Source of the DNA: an uncultured Eubacteriales bacterium
Lineage (GTDB): Bacteria > Bacillota > Clostridia > Christensenellales > Aristaeellaceae
NCBI GenBank assembly: GCA_902767565.1
Contig: CACXHY010000001.1
Coordinates: forward strand, 250,740 to 314,739
Length of the DNA stretch: 64,000 nucleotides
Direction: 5' to 3'
The position numbers and the translations under genes were made by a program. The notes under the pieces are model-generated. The model made no database searches and was not told where the DNA came from. It was given only the letters and a program-made list of their open reading frames with translations. Below are positions 1 to 10,361 of this stretch, one piece after another. Position 1 is the stretch's first letter. Every line of letters begins with the position of its first letter.

Positions 1-1839
<1,839 letters not shown>

Positions 1840-1941
1840 GGCAAACACAAGGGATCCCCGCGACATGCCTGCCCTTCCCTTTCCGGCGCCGATCGGGTCG
1901 GTCCGGCGCTTCGCGTGTGCCCCGAAATGCCCGTCCCCCCC

Positions 1942-1970
1942 TTGCCAAGCGCCTTCAATCGTGCTATGCT
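1942..1970 (+). promoter_or_regulatory. Probable sigma-A promoter of nadE
   Basis: TTGCCA (1942-1947), 17-nt spacer, TATGCT (1965-1970), about 50 nt upstream of the nadE ATG. The 1717-2019 gap otherwise holds only the divergent nifJ promoter. Confidence 0.5.
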
Positions 1971-2019
1971 TTGCACGGCCGGGACAGCCGGCACTTGAAC
2001 CCGAAAGAGAGGATCCGAT

Positions 2020-2790
2020 ATGAAGGAATATCGTTTTAACGCCGAAGCCGCACGCGATCACCTGGTGCAGGCTCTCCGCGATCTGGCCGATGCGCAGGGA
2101 TTCCGCCGCGTGGTGCTGGGCATCTCGGGCGGCAAGGACTCCACCGTGGCCGCCGCACTCTGTGTGAGAGCGCTCGGTGCTGCCAATGTGTACGGCGTCA
2201 TGCTGCCCGACGGCGAGCAGAAAGACATCAGCGACAGCATCCGCGTCTGCCAGGCGCTGGGCATCAACAGCCGCACCATCAACATCGGGCCGATGCACAC
2301 GGCGCTGAAGGAAGCCACCGACCAGCTGCGGGAGACCGCGGCCGGCGGCGAATTCGCCATTCCCTACAGCCGCCAGAGCGACATCAACGTCGGTCCCCGC
2401 CTGCGCATGACCACGCTGCGCTACATTGCGCAGGCGCTGGGCGCGCGGCTGGTGGGCACCGGCAACCTTTCCGAGGCTACTGTGGGCTATTGCACCAAGG
2501 ACGGCGACACTTCCTGCGATTTCTCCCTGCTGGGCTCCCTCACCAGCGTTGAGGTGGTGAAGGTGGGCCTGACGATGCCGGAGCTTCCCCGGGATCTGGT
2601 GGAGAAGACCCCTGCCGACGGCCTGTCCGGCAAGAGCGACGAAGACAATCTCGGTCTGCGCTACGCGGACATCCACGCCTACATCCGCAAGGGCACCTGC
2701 GGCGACGCGGCCGTGGACGACCGCATTCGCGGAAAAGAAGCCGCCAATATGCACAAGCGTTCCATGCCGGTGATCCTGCAGGCCTTCTGA
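2020..2790 (+). CDS. nadE: NAD(+) synthase, ammonia-dependent
   Basis: Amidates nicotinic acid adenine dinucleotide (deamido-NAD) to NAD+ with ATP, the last step of NAD synthesis. The protein is 256 aa, the size of the short NH3-dependent class; there is no N-terminal glutaminase (nitrilase) domain. The ATP-pyrophosphatase P-loop SGGKDST is at residues 36-42, and GTGNLSEATVGYCTKDGD matches the conserved substrate-binding loop of the family. The start is ATG at 2020 with AGAGAGG upstream. It is monocistronic, flanked by its own promoter and a bidirectional terminator. Confidence 0.95.
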   Translation: MKEYRFNAEAARDHLVQALRDLADAQGFRRVVLGISGGKDSTVAAALCVRALGAANVYGVMLPDGEQKDISDSIRVCQALGINSRTINIGPMHTALKEATDQLRETAAGGEFAIPYSRQSDINVGPRLRMTTLRYIAQALGARLVGTGNLSEATVGYCTKDGDTSCDFSLLGSLTSVEVVKVGLTMPELPRDLVEKTPADGLSGKSDEDNLGLRYADIHAYIRKGTCGDAAVDDRIRGKEAANMHKRSMPVILQAF

Positions 2791-2805
2791 TCGCCGGGCA
2801 GCCGA

Positions 2806-2838
2806 AAAGCCTCCCCCGTTCACGCAGGGAGGCTTTTG
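2806..2838. terminator. Bidirectional intrinsic terminator between nadE and the NimA-like gene
   Basis: AAAGCCTCCC (2806-2815) pairs with GGGAGGCTTT (2827-2836), with A and T tracts on the two sides. It serves the convergent nadE (+) and the gene ending at 2860 (-). Confidence 0.85.
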
Positions 2839-2859
2839 TTTCGGCTTTGGGAGTCTCTG

Positions 2860-3333
2860 TCAATCCGGGGGCAGATTCCGCTTGCCCGTGATCTCGTCGA
2901 GGATGATCTTTCCGACATGGATGTATTGCAGTGCCCTGCAGTCGGCCAGATCATAATCCGGATACCCGTAGTGTTCGCAGAGGAGCCGCAGGCCGTGCAG
3001 GATCTCCGCCCGATCCTCCGCGATCGTGAAGGTGCCGCGGCCGATCACGCTCTCGTAGCGGGTCGTGATGCCGTGATCGGTCATGTCGGTCCGGATGAAG
3101 CGGTCCGCCTCCACGCACACCCGGGGATCCGCCTGCAGCAGGTCCGTTTTCAGTCCCTGCCGCGCGCAGTGGAACCAGACGGTCACCACGCCCTCCGTCA
3201 TCTCCGCGCCGAAGGATACAGGCACGATGTAAGGGTGCGTGGTCCCACGCACGGCAATGCGAACGGTATCGCAGCGATCCAGGATGTCGAATATCTCTTT
3301 GAGGTCCTGCACTTCACGGTCTTTGCGTCTCAC
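2860..3333 (-). CDS. NimA-like / pyridoxamine 5'-phosphate oxidase family flavoprotein
   Basis: 157 aa, split-barrel flavin-binding family. The N-terminus MRRKDREVQD followed by DTVRIAV and HPYIVPVSF is typical of the NimA-like (5-nitroimidazole-resistance-related) subgroup, as is the C-terminal pattern ending in an EITGK motif. Members bind FMN or F420-like cofactors or haem; their substrates are mostly unknown, so nitroimidazole reduction is not claimed. It starts behind AAGGAGGG at 3333. It is convergent with nadE and lies downstream of the separately terminated marR gene. Confidence 0.85.
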   Translation of the reverse strand: MRRKDREVQDLKEIFDILDRCDTVRIAVRGTTHPYIVPVSFGAEMTEGVVTVWFHCARQGLKTDLLQADPRVCVEADRFIRTDMTDHGITTRYESVIGRGTFTIAEDRAEILHGLRLLCEHYGYPDYDLADCRALQYIHVGKIILDEITGKRNLPPD

Positions 3334-3442
3334 GATGATCCCTCCTTATCCGTCGGATCCGGTCCGAACGCAAGGCGTGGACGGCGCTTCGGCTCGCATC
3401 CCGTATACGGTACCATGATCCGGGCGGTTTGTCCATCCCCTG

Positions 3443-3480
3443 CAAAGCAAAACGCCGGCCCTGCAGGACCGGGCGGCGTT
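3443..3480 (-). terminator. Intrinsic terminator of the marR-like gene
   Basis: On the minus strand AACGCCG...CGGCGTT (hairpin 3451-3480) is followed by TTTGCTTTGC. It lies 10 nt past the marR stop codon. Confidence 0.8.
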
Positions 3481-3489
3481 GCGGATAAG

Positions 3490-3957
3490 TCACTTTTCAC
3501 TGTCCATGGCTTCCATCACGGCAGTCAGGGTCTCCAGGGCGCCGGTGAGTTTTTTGATGGAGGTCCGGGGCAGATCCTCGGGCCACTCCCGTATCTGCTC
3601 CGCCACTGCTTCCCGCAGGGCCCGCAGACATTTTTCTCCCTCCGCCTCGATGTGAACATGCACCCTCCGCCGATCGCCTTCCGCGTGGCAGCGTGTGACA
3701 TAGCCTTTGTCACAGAGGGTATCCACAAGCGGAGTGATGTTGGGTTTCGCGATGCCCGTACGCACCGAAAGCCGACTGATCGAGAGGTCTTCGTGTTCCA
3801 CCAGCGCGAGGATCTGGATCTGGGACAGGGGCATGCCGAATCGCTTGGTCAGGGCATCGATATGCACCAGCCTCTTGGGAAACATGGACATCGCGCCGAA
3901 CAAACGCCCGGCCAGATCGGCGACCAGCGCGTCGTCCTTGGTCCAGTTCGGGGGCAT
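3490..3957 (-). CDS. MarR-family transcriptional regulator
   Basis: 155 aa with a winged helix-turn-helix: ...FGMPLSQIQILALVEHEDLSISRLSVRTGIAKPNITPLV... is the classical MarR recognition region (about residues 45-85), followed by a wing rich in basic residues (HAEGDRRRVHVHIE) and a C-terminal dimerisation helix. It starts at ATG 3957 behind GAGGGAGG. A promoter lies just upstream. It probably binds a phenolic or other small ligand and represses itself and a neighbour; the adjacent esterase gene, read in the same direction, is a candidate target, but no operator was identified. Confidence 0.9.
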   Translation of the reverse strand: MPPNWTKDDALVADLAGRLFGAMSMFPKRLVHIDALTKRFGMPLSQIQILALVEHEDLSISRLSVRTGIAKPNITPLVDTLCDKGYVTRCHAEGDRRRVHVHIEAEGEKCLRALREAVAEQIREWPEDLPRTSIKKLTGALETLTAVMEAMDSEK

Positions 3958-3989
3958 AGGCCTCCCTCCTCACGGTTCTTGGTAAATGG

Positions 3990-4018
3990 ATTATATCCGA
4001 TGCCGCGGGGAATTTCAA
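3990..4018 (-). promoter_or_regulatory. Sigma-A promoter of the marR-like gene
   Basis: TTGAAA (4013-4018), 17 nt, TATAAT (3990-3995) on the minus strand, about 33 nt before the ATG. Confidence 0.75.
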
Positions 4019-4066
4019 GTATTTTCCATCCGAATATTTCCAGCAAAACCGGAAAAAGCGTTCGTG

Positions 4067-4831
4067 TTACAGGCCCTGCAGAAAGGCCGTGATCTCGGCG
4101 GCGATATGGGGCATCTCCCGGGTGATGGTGCAGACGTGGGGGACTTCTTCCAGCCACAGCATCTTTTTCACCTGAGAGCCGCTGCTGCCGAGAATGAGGT
4201 CCGCGCTGCCGGCGTCGATGGTCTCGTCTCCATGGGACTGTACCACCATCAGCGGGCAGGTCAGCTTCGGCAGCCCGGTCTTTGCCATTTTGATCAGCTT
4301 GTACAGGTCCGCGCCGCACTTGGTGGGAAAGCCGCCGTAGCCCAGGTTATAGTCCGCGTCCAGCATGCCGTCCTTCGGGCCACCGCCTTCCCCCCAGGAG
4401 ATCTGCGGCACCAGATGACACAGCACGCCCGCCAGGGGCAGGAGCTTGTTCTGGGCGGCCATCGGTGCGGACACCGGCACCACGCTGTCCACCAGCCCTT
4501 CCTCGGCCAGGATCAGGCTGATGCAGCCCCCCATGCTGAGACCGCAGGCCGTGACGGTCCTGTACTTGCCCCGCAGCTCCTTCACGCCTTCCCGGCCCGC
4601 GTTCAGCCAGTCCTCCCAGGTGCACCGCTTCATGTCCTCCGGCGTGGAGGCGTGGCCGGGAAGGTTGATGCCCTTCACGGTGAAGCCGGCCTCATGCAGT
4701 TTCTCCCCCAGGGGACGCATGTGGGAGACCGAACCGGTAAAGCCGTGGATCATGAGGATCGCGTGGTCTCCCCCATCCAGGAAGAAAGGTTGGGCGTTGG
4801 GCCGGCTGAAATCCGAAACCTTGATGTTCAT
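4067..4831 (-). CDS. Alpha/beta hydrolase, Est30-type carboxylesterase / monoacylglycerol lipase-like
   Basis: 254 aa, cytoplasmic, no signal peptide. Oxyanion-hole motif HGFTGS at residues 29-34, nucleophile elbow GLSMGG with Ser99, a late acid in QSHGDETI and the catalytic His in EEVPHVCT give a full Ser-Asp-His triad. Size and motif spacing match the short-chain carboxylesterases of Bacillus (Est30/YvaK). The natural substrate is unknown. It is transcribed after the nucleoside transporter but separated from it by a terminator. Confidence 0.88.
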   Translation of the reverse strand: MNIKVSDFSRPNAQPFFLDGGDHAILMIHGFTGSVSHMRPLGEKLHEAGFTVKGINLPGHASTPEDMKRCTWEDWLNAGREGVKELRGKYRTVTACGLSMGGCISLILAEEGLVDSVVPVSAPMAAQNKLLPLAGVLCHLVPQISWGEGGGPKDGMLDADYNLGYGGFPTKCGADLYKLIKMAKTGLPKLTCPLMVVQSHGDETIDAGSADLILGSSGSQVKKMLWLEEVPHVCTITREMPHIAAEITAFLQGL

Positions 4832-4856
4832 TTTGCATCTTCCTCCCGCGCTTCAG

Positions 4857-4884
4857 GAAAACCTCCCTCCGCTGCGGAGGGAGG
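4857..4884 (-). terminator. Intrinsic terminator of the nupNOPQ-type operon
   Basis: On the minus strand CCTCCCTCCG-CAG-CGGAGGGAGG is followed by TTTTCC, 8 nt after the permease stop. Confidence 0.85.
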
Positions 4885-4891
4885 CCGTGAT

Positions 4892-5821
4892 TCATCGCAT
4901 ACCCTGTTCGTACGGTATGCCCTCTGCCTTTGGCGCCGCACTGTTCTTGGAGAAGATGATCAGCACCACAAGGGAAATGATATAGGGGAGCATGTTGTAG
5001 ACCGCGCCGGGCATCAGATCCTTCAGGAAATCGAAGCCCTTGTACACGTTGCTCAGGCTCCGGAAGAAGCCGAAGAGCAGCGCCGCCAGAGCGATCCGGA
5101 ACGGTTTCCAGGCGCCGAAGATCATGACCGCCAGGGCCAGGAAGCCGAAGCCCGCCACGCCCTGCTCAAACTGCCATTTGCCAACACCGGCGGTGATGTA
5201 GGTCAGGCCGCCGAGGCCGCCCAGCAGGCCGGAGATCAGTACGCCCGCGTAGCGCATCTTGTACACGTTGATGCCCACGGAAGCCGAAGCCTGGGGATGC
5301 TCGCCGCAGGACATAAGCCGCAGACCAAACTTGGTCTTGTACAGGATGACATAGGACAGCACCAGGATGGCGATCGCGATCACTGCGAGCCAGTTGAACT
5401 CCATGTTGGGAACGATCTGGAACGGGCCCCTGTCATACTCGATGGTCGCGGAGGGGTTGTTGGGGTTCGCGGCGGTGTTCAGGGCCTTCACCAGAACGGT
5501 GGCAGCCGCTGTGCCCAGCAGATTCATGGCCGTGCCTACCAGCGTCTGGTCCGCCTTGAAGTTGATGGATGCGACCGCCAGCAGCAAGGAATACAGCGCG
5601 CCTGCCGCCATGGCTGCAAGCACACACAGCAGGACCACCACGACGCCCGCGGAGTCGTCCGGCAGATACCGCATCACGAGGGCGCCGCCCAGGGCGCCGA
5701 AGACCATGATGCCTTCCAGACCGATGTTGATGACGCCGGAGTGCTCAGAGAAGCAGCCGCCCAGCGCAACCAGCATCAGCACCGACGTGAACACGATGGT
5801 ATACTGGAGCAACAAAATCAT
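4892..5821 (-). CDS. nupQ: Nucleoside ABC transporter permease (NupQ/YufQ type)
   Basis: 309 aa, polytopic, with about eight hydrophobic helices. The N-terminal segment with GGCFSEHSGVINIGLEGIM is the hallmark of the BPD_transp_2 permeases that import nucleosides with BMP-type binding proteins. SCGEHPQASASVGINVYKMRY is the conserved coupling (EAA-like) loop contacting the ATPase. Its ATG overlaps the stop of the upstream permease by 4 nt (ATGA), indicating translational coupling. It is the last gene of the four-gene operon, in the same order as Bacillus nupNOPQ. Confidence 0.92.
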   Translation of the reverse strand: MILLLQYTIVFTSVLMLVALGGCFSEHSGVINIGLEGIMVFGALGGALVMRYLPDDSAGVVVVLLCVLAAMAAGALYSLLLAVASINFKADQTLVGTAMNLLGTAAATVLVKALNTAANPNNPSATIEYDRGPFQIVPNMEFNWLAVIAIAILVLSYVILYKTKFGLRLMSCGEHPQASASVGINVYKMRYAGVLISGLLGGLGGLTYITAGVGKWQFEQGVAGFGFLALAVMIFGAWKPFRIALAALLFGFFRSLSNVYKGFDFLKDLMPGAVYNMLPYIISLVVLIIFSKNSAAPKAEGIPYEQGMR

Positions 5822-7455
5822 TTGTCGCTGCCCCCCTTCTTGTCCTTCTTATCCTTTTTGTCTTTCTTGTCCTTCTTTTCCTTCTTGTCTTTCTTTTCTT
5901 TCTTGTCCTTCTTCTCCTGCACGGACGTCACGGATCCCTCCACGCCGATCGGGACAAGGCCGTCATCGTCGTCGTCATCCCATGTGACCGCGGCGCGCTC
6001 CAGGAGATCATCCAGGGGAGCGGCATCTTCTTTCTTCAGCTGCACCTTGGGCAGCACGTCGGGAGCCGGGATCATCTCGACAGGGGCATCCGCCGTGCGT
6101 TCAGGAGCTTCGGCAGGATCCTGCCCCACGGACTTTTCGATCTCGGCCTGGACGATACCGCTCAGCTCGCCCTCCAGTTCGCCATGCATCGCGCTGCGGA
6201 CCTGAGACACCAGTTTCGCACGCCTGCGTTCTTCCCTGCCGTCCACAGCCTTGGTCATGGTCTGGCGGAAGTAAAGCACGAACGCGCACATGTAGATGAT
6301 CACGGAAGACACCAGGCTCGCGATCTCGGCCGGATAGGTCTTTTCCATGAAGGAGCCGCCGTCGGTGATGTGCTGGATGAAGAAGGAGGAGAAGATCGCG
6401 CCAATGGGGTGCAGACCGCCCAGGAAGGCCGCGGCAATGCCGTTGAATCCCATCGCCGGGACAGACGCCACGGCGGATGGCCATTTGGCGGTGTCGGTCA
6501 GGTAGAGCATGGAAGCGCCCAGGCCCGCCAGCGCACCGGAGATGGTCATGGTCAGGATGATGTTGAAATGGCCCTTCATGCCCGCGTACTTGGCCGCGTC
6601 CTTGTTCAGGCCGGTAGCACGCAGTTCATAGCCCAGCTTGGTCTTGGTCATGACGTACCAGATCAGCACGGCGATCAGGATCGCCATGGGGATCGCGATG
6701 GTCACATACTGATGGTTGTTCAGCAGGGAGTTGATGCCCAGGGTCGGGATCATGGCACCGGGATTGCTCTTTTTCAGAGAGAAAGTCTCAGCCATGTTGA
6801 TGTCCTGGCAGGGCGTCAGCAGCATGTTGACCAAATAGAGGCAGATCCAGTTCAGCATGATGCCGGAAATGACCTCGTTCACGTTCCGGGTGGCTTTCAG
6901 GACGCCCGAGATGGCCGCCAGCAGACCGCCGGCCAGCGCCGCGGCGATCATGCAGACCCACCATGGCATCTGCAGCGCGATGGCGCAGTACAGCGCCGCG
7001 CCGGCACCGGCCACGTACTGGCCCGCCGCGCCGATATTGAACAGGCCGACCTTGTAGGAGAAAAGGATGGACAGCGAGCACATCAGCAGCGGAATGGTCT
7101 TGACAAGCGTATTGCCGAAGTTCTTGATCTGGCCGCGTTCGCTTGAGAACGACCAGAAGTTCTGCATGATGGTGGACAGCGCCTTCCACGCGCCTTCGGG
7201 GTTGATGATCAGCAGCACGATATAGCCGATCAGCAGGCCCAGCAGGATGCACAGCAGGGATGCCAGGATGGTCTGCACCGCCTGCTTTTTGAGGAAGGGC
7301 GTTGCCTCGATGCCTTTCTTGTCTTTGCTGTTCATCAGCAGGACGGCGCCGACCGCCGCCAGCACCACCGCCAGGATCGGCGGCTGTCCGAGGATCCACA
7401 GCGTGCCCGCCAGGACGAGGCACAGGATTCCCACGATCAGGATTCCGGTTTTCAT
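5818..7455 (-). CDS. nupP: Nucleoside ABC transporter permease (NupP/YufP type) with long Lys-rich tail
   Basis: 545 aa, against roughly 350 aa for usual family members. Two extra N-terminal hydrophobic segments (residues 1-42) precede the permease core, which carries GLFNIGAAGQYVAGAGAALY and the coupling loop LRATGLNKDAAKYAGM. After the last helix there is a cytoplasmic tail of about 130 residues: an acidic, Pro-containing part, then about 30 residues made almost only of K, D and E in KKDKKEK-type repeats (coding bases 5818-5930). The tail is not part of the transport core. It overlaps nupO by 4 nt upstream and nupQ by 4 nt downstream. Confidence 0.9.
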   Translation of the reverse strand: MKTGILIVGILCLVLAGTLWILGQPPILAVVLAAVGAVLLMNSKDKKGIEATPFLKKQAVQTILASLLCILLGLLIGYIVLLIINPEGAWKALSTIMQNFWSFSSERGQIKNFGNTLVKTIPLLMCSLSILFSYKVGLFNIGAAGQYVAGAGAALYCAIALQMPWWVCMIAAALAGGLLAAISGVLKATRNVNEVISGIMLNWICLYLVNMLLTPCQDINMAETFSLKKSNPGAMIPTLGINSLLNNHQYVTIAIPMAILIAVLIWYVMTKTKLGYELRATGLNKDAAKYAGMKGHFNIILTMTISGALAGLGASMLYLTDTAKWPSAVASVPAMGFNGIAAAFLGGLHPIGAIFSSFFIQHITDGGSFMEKTYPAEIASLVSSVIIYMCAFVLYFRQTMTKAVDGREERRRAKLVSQVRSAMHGELEGELSGIVQAEIEKSVGQDPAEAPERTADAPVEMIPAPDVLPKVQLKKEDAAPLDDLLERAAVTWDDDDDDGLVPIGVEGSVTSVQEKKDKKEKKDKKEKKDKKDKKDKKDKKGGSDK

Positions 7456-8993
7456 GCGATCACCTCATCTCTCTTGGCGCCCGCCATATACAGGCCCATC
7501 TCTTCGGGGGTGGTCTGTTTCGGATCCAGTTCGCCCACGATCTCGCCCTCATACATGACGAGGATGCGGTCGCTGACGTCCAGCACCTCATCCATCTCCA
7601 GCGAGACCAGCAGCACCGCCTTGCCGGCATCGCGCTGGGCGACGATCTGTTTGTGGATGAACTCGATGGCGCCGACGTCCAGGCCGCGGGTGGGCTGGAC
7701 CGCAACCAGCAGTTCCGGTTCCTTGTCGATCTCGCGGGCGATGATGGCTTTCTGCTGGTTGCCGCCGGACATGGAACGGGCCGTGGTGATGGAGCCCTGG
7801 CCGGACCGCACGTCGTACTCGCCGATCAGCCGGTCGGAATAGCGGCGGATGTTGCCGCGGCGCAGCTGGATGCCGCCCAGGGTGAACTCCTTCTCGAAAT
7901 AGCGCTGAAGCACCATGTTGTATTCGAGGGAGTAGTCCAGCACCAAGCCGTGCTTGTGGCGGTCCTCCGGAATATGGCTCATGCCCATGAGGGAGCGCTT
8001 GCGGATGGAAGCGTGGGTGATATCCTCACCGCAAAGGGTGATCTCGCCGCCCGCGAGGGGCTCCAGTCCCGTGAGGCCGTAGACGAACTCGCTCTGTCCG
8101 TTGCCGTCGATGCCGGCAATGCAGACGATCTCGCCCGCCCGGACCTTCAGCGACACATCTTTCACGGCCATATTGTGATGCGCCTTCGAGGCGACGCTCA
8201 TGTTCCGAACGTCAAGGATGACATCACCGGGATGGCTGGGCTGCTTCTCCACGTGGAAATTGACGTTGCGTCCGACCATCATGGCGGAGAGCTGCTCCAT
8301 GGTCACGTCACGGGTGTTGACGGTGCCGATGTACTTGCCCTTGCGCAAAACGGAACACCGGTCCGCGACGGCCATGATCTCCGCCAGTTTGTGGCTGATG
8401 AAGAGGATGGACTTGCCTTCGGCCGCCAGGTTGCGCATGATCTGCATCAGCTCGTCGATCTCCTGGGGCGTCAGCACGGCGGTGGGCTCGTCAAAAATCA
8501 GGATCTCGTTGTCGCGGTAGAGCATCTTCAGGATCTCGGTGCGCTGCTGCATGCCCACCGTGATATCCGAGATCTTCGCGTCCGGATCCACCTGCAGGCC
8601 GTAGCGGTTGCTCAGCTCGATCACGCGTTCGCGGGCCTCGGCCTTCTTGAGGAGCCCGAACGAGGAAGTCGGTTCCACACCCAGGATGATGTTGTCCAGG
8701 ACCGTAAAGCATTCCACCAGCTTGAAGTGCTGATGTACCATGCCGATGCCCAGATCATTGGCGTCGTTGGGATCCTTGATCCTGACGACCTCGCCATCCT
8801 TCTTGATGATGCCCTCTTCCGGCTGATAGAGACCGAAAAGCACGCTCATCAGGGTGGACTTGCCGGCGCCGTTCTCTCCGAGCAGCGCATGGATCTCCCC
8901 CCGCTTCAGCTGCAGTGTGATGTTGTCATTGGCAATGATCCCCGGAAAACGCTTGGTGATGTTCAGCATCTCGATCGCGTATTCGCTGGCCAA
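7452..8993 (-). CDS. nupO: Nucleoside ABC transporter ATP-binding protein, tandem NBDs
   Basis: About 513 aa with two ABC domains. NBD1 has Walker A GENGAGKST, a variant signature TVGMQQRTEILKMLYRD and Walker B ILIFDEPTAV. NBD2 has a degenerate Walker A (GIDGNGQSE), a signature MSGGNQQKAIIARE and LLVAVQPTRGLD. This is the usual asymmetric arrangement of sugar/nucleoside importers such as RbsA. A TTG start at 8993 is preferred: it sits 7 nt after GGAGGAGGG, whereas the in-frame ATG at 9092 lies inside a hairpin. It energises the two permeases downstream. Confidence 0.92.
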   Translation of the reverse strand: MASEYAIEMLNITKRFPGIIANDNITLQLKRGEIHALLGENGAGKSTLMSVLFGLYQPEEGIIKKDGEVVRIKDPNDANDLGIGMVHQHFKLVECFTVLDNIILGVEPTSSFGLLKKAEARERVIELSNRYGLQVDPDAKISDITVGMQQRTEILKMLYRDNEILIFDEPTAVLTPQEIDELMQIMRNLAAEGKSILFISHKLAEIMAVADRCSVLRKGKYIGTVNTRDVTMEQLSAMMVGRNVNFHVEKQPSHPGDVILDVRNMSVASKAHHNMAVKDVSLKVRAGEIVCIAGIDGNGQSEFVYGLTGLEPLAGGEITLCGEDITHASIRKRSLMGMSHIPEDRHKHGLVLDYSLEYNMVLQRYFEKEFTLGGIQLRRGNIRRYSDRLIGEYDVRSGQGSITTARSMSGGNQQKAIIAREIDKEPELLVAVQPTRGLDVGAIEFIHKQIVAQRDAGKAVLLVSLEMDEVLDVSDRILVMYEGEIVGELDPKQTTPEEMGLYMAGAKRDEVIA

Positions 8994-9051
8994 TTTCCAT
9001 CCCTCCTCCAGGATTGTGGTCAGAACCTGCCGTACAATGCAGGATTTCTGG

Positions 9052-9088
9052 CAAAAGCCCTTGCCGCGTTGGATGACAAGGGCTTTTG
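9052..9088 (-). terminator. Second hairpin between the binding-protein gene and nupO
   Basis: A perfect 12-bp stem, CAAAAGCCCTTG / CAAGGGCTTTTG. With the terminator just upstream it probably lowers expression of the ATPase and permeases relative to the binding protein. Could be a processing or RNA-stability hairpin instead. Confidence 0.55.
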
Positions 9089-9090
9089 TC

Positions 9091-9119
9091 AAAAATCCAG
9101 CGGACGCTGGCGCGTCCGC
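9091..9119 (-). terminator. Leaky intrinsic terminator after the binding-protein gene
   Basis: On the minus strand GCGGACGC-GCCA-GCGTCCGC is followed by TGGATTTTTG, 13 nt after the stop codon. Internal terminators after the solute-binding gene are common in ABC operons. Confidence 0.7.
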
Positions 9120-9132
9120 CGGAAAAGAGTGA

Positions 9133-10236
9133 TTACTTCACAGAACCCTGATCGTTGACGGTGATCGCGGTCTCGGGCATCGCATCGATGGCGTTGGAGA
9201 CGGTGATATCGCCGGCCAGCATGGCCCCGACCAGAGCGTTGTACTCAGTCTCGCCGAAGACGCCTTCAACAAACTGGGTGGAGGGAGCGATCTGGACATA
9301 GTTCTCGGCGGGGACCTCGCTCACCAGGCCCAGCGTGTCGACCTTGCCGCCATAGGGGGCAAAGTTGCCGGCCTTGATCTCGGTCAGGAGAGCCTGCACG
9401 GTGGCGCCGAGACCCTTCATGGCGGAAGTCACGGTCATGCCCTCGCCGTAGGTGCCGTCGATGGCCGCAGCCTGGTCGACGTCAACGCCGATGACCTTGC
9501 CGCCCACCTTCTGGGCAGCCTCAGCCGCAGAGGTGTAGATGCCACCGCCGCAGGCGAAGACGACTTCCACGCCCAAGTTCTGATACCAGGTATCCATGGC
9601 GGCGGTGATGTCGGCGTCACCGAAGAACTGGTTGCCGTAGACATACTCGACCGTGACCTGATCGGCGATGCCGAGTTCAACAGCGGCCTGATTCGCGCCC
9701 TGCACGAAGCCGAAGCCATAGCGGACAACGGCGGGAACCGCCATGCCGCCCAGGAAGCCCAGGTGCTTGTAGCCCAGCTTCACAGCCGCATAGCCGGCCA
9801 TGTAGCCGCAGAGCTCTTCCTGATAGACCGCGCAGTACACGTTGCCGGACAGCTCGGCGCCGCCCAGGTCGCCCTCGCCCACGTCGATGGCGATGAACTT
9901 CACGTCCGGATACTCGTCCTGGACCTCACCGATGGCGGGGCCGAACTTGAAGCCGGGCATGAGCAGCACGTTGTAGCCTTCGTCAACAGCCTTGTCGATC
10001 ATGGCAATGCGGTCGGCGTCGGTGTCGGAAGCGGGCTGATAGTAGGTGCATTCCACGCCGTTGGTCTCGCACCAGGCGACCATCGCCTCATAGGTGGTCT
10101 GGTTGAAGGACTGGTCGGTGATGGTGCCCACGTCGGTGATCAGTGCGACGCGCATCGCTTCGCCGTCAGCGGACGCGAAGGCCGCGACGGACATCAGCAT
10201 CATGGCAGCAAGCAACAGGGCAACAAACTTTTTCAT
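9133..10236 (-). CDS. nupN: BMP-family nucleoside-binding protein (PnrA/NupN-like)
   Basis: 367 aa from ATG 10236, which follows GGAGGA; the frame is open further upstream but lacks a ribosome site. After a signal peptide (about residues 1-24) the mature domain shows LITDVGTITDQSFNQ, DEGYNVLLMPGFKFG, FLGGMAVPAV, and VFACGGGIYTSAAEAAQ with KVIGVDVDQ, all typical of the Bmp/Med purine-nucleoside receptors. Unlike the usual lipoproteins of this family there is no lipobox Cys: the signal ends AFASADG. First gene of the nucleoside import operon. Confidence 0.92.
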   Translation of the reverse strand: MKKFVALLLAAMMLMSVAAFASADGEAMRVALITDVGTITDQSFNQTTYEAMVAWCETNGVECTYYQPASDTDADRIAMIDKAVDEGYNVLLMPGFKFGPAIGEVQDEYPDVKFIAIDVGEGDLGGAELSGNVYCAVYQEELCGYMAGYAAVKLGYKHLGFLGGMAVPAVVRYGFGFVQGANQAAVELGIADQVTVEYVYGNQFFGDADITAAMDTWYQNLGVEVVFACGGGIYTSAAEAAQKVGGKVIGVDVDQAAAIDGTYGEGMTVTSAMKGLGATVQALLTEIKAGNFAPYGGKVDTLGLVSEVPAENYVQIAPSTQFVEGVFGETEYNALVGAMLAGDITVSNAIDAMPETAITVNDQGSVK

Positions 10237-10284
10237 GGTGCATTCCTCCTGAAATTTTCTTGGCATCAGAGATGCTCTGGGCAC

Positions 10285-10313
10285 ATTATAGCAAAGGTTC
10301 CGGTTTTTGAAAA
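10285..10313 (-). promoter_or_regulatory. Probable promoter of the nucleoside transporter operon
   Basis: A clear TATAAT -10 (10285-10290) with a weak TTTTCA -35 (10308-10313) at 17 nt. A weak -35 would suit an activated or regulated promoter. Confidence 0.55.
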
Positions 10314-10361
10314 GGGGGAATGAAAAGAAAACAATCCCGTAATAGTTTTGCAACCTTCCCG

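Noticed and set aside
3986..6205. 739-aa plus-strand open frame
   Set aside because: Runs opposite the esterase and permeases; composition is typical of antisense frames and it spans a terminator.
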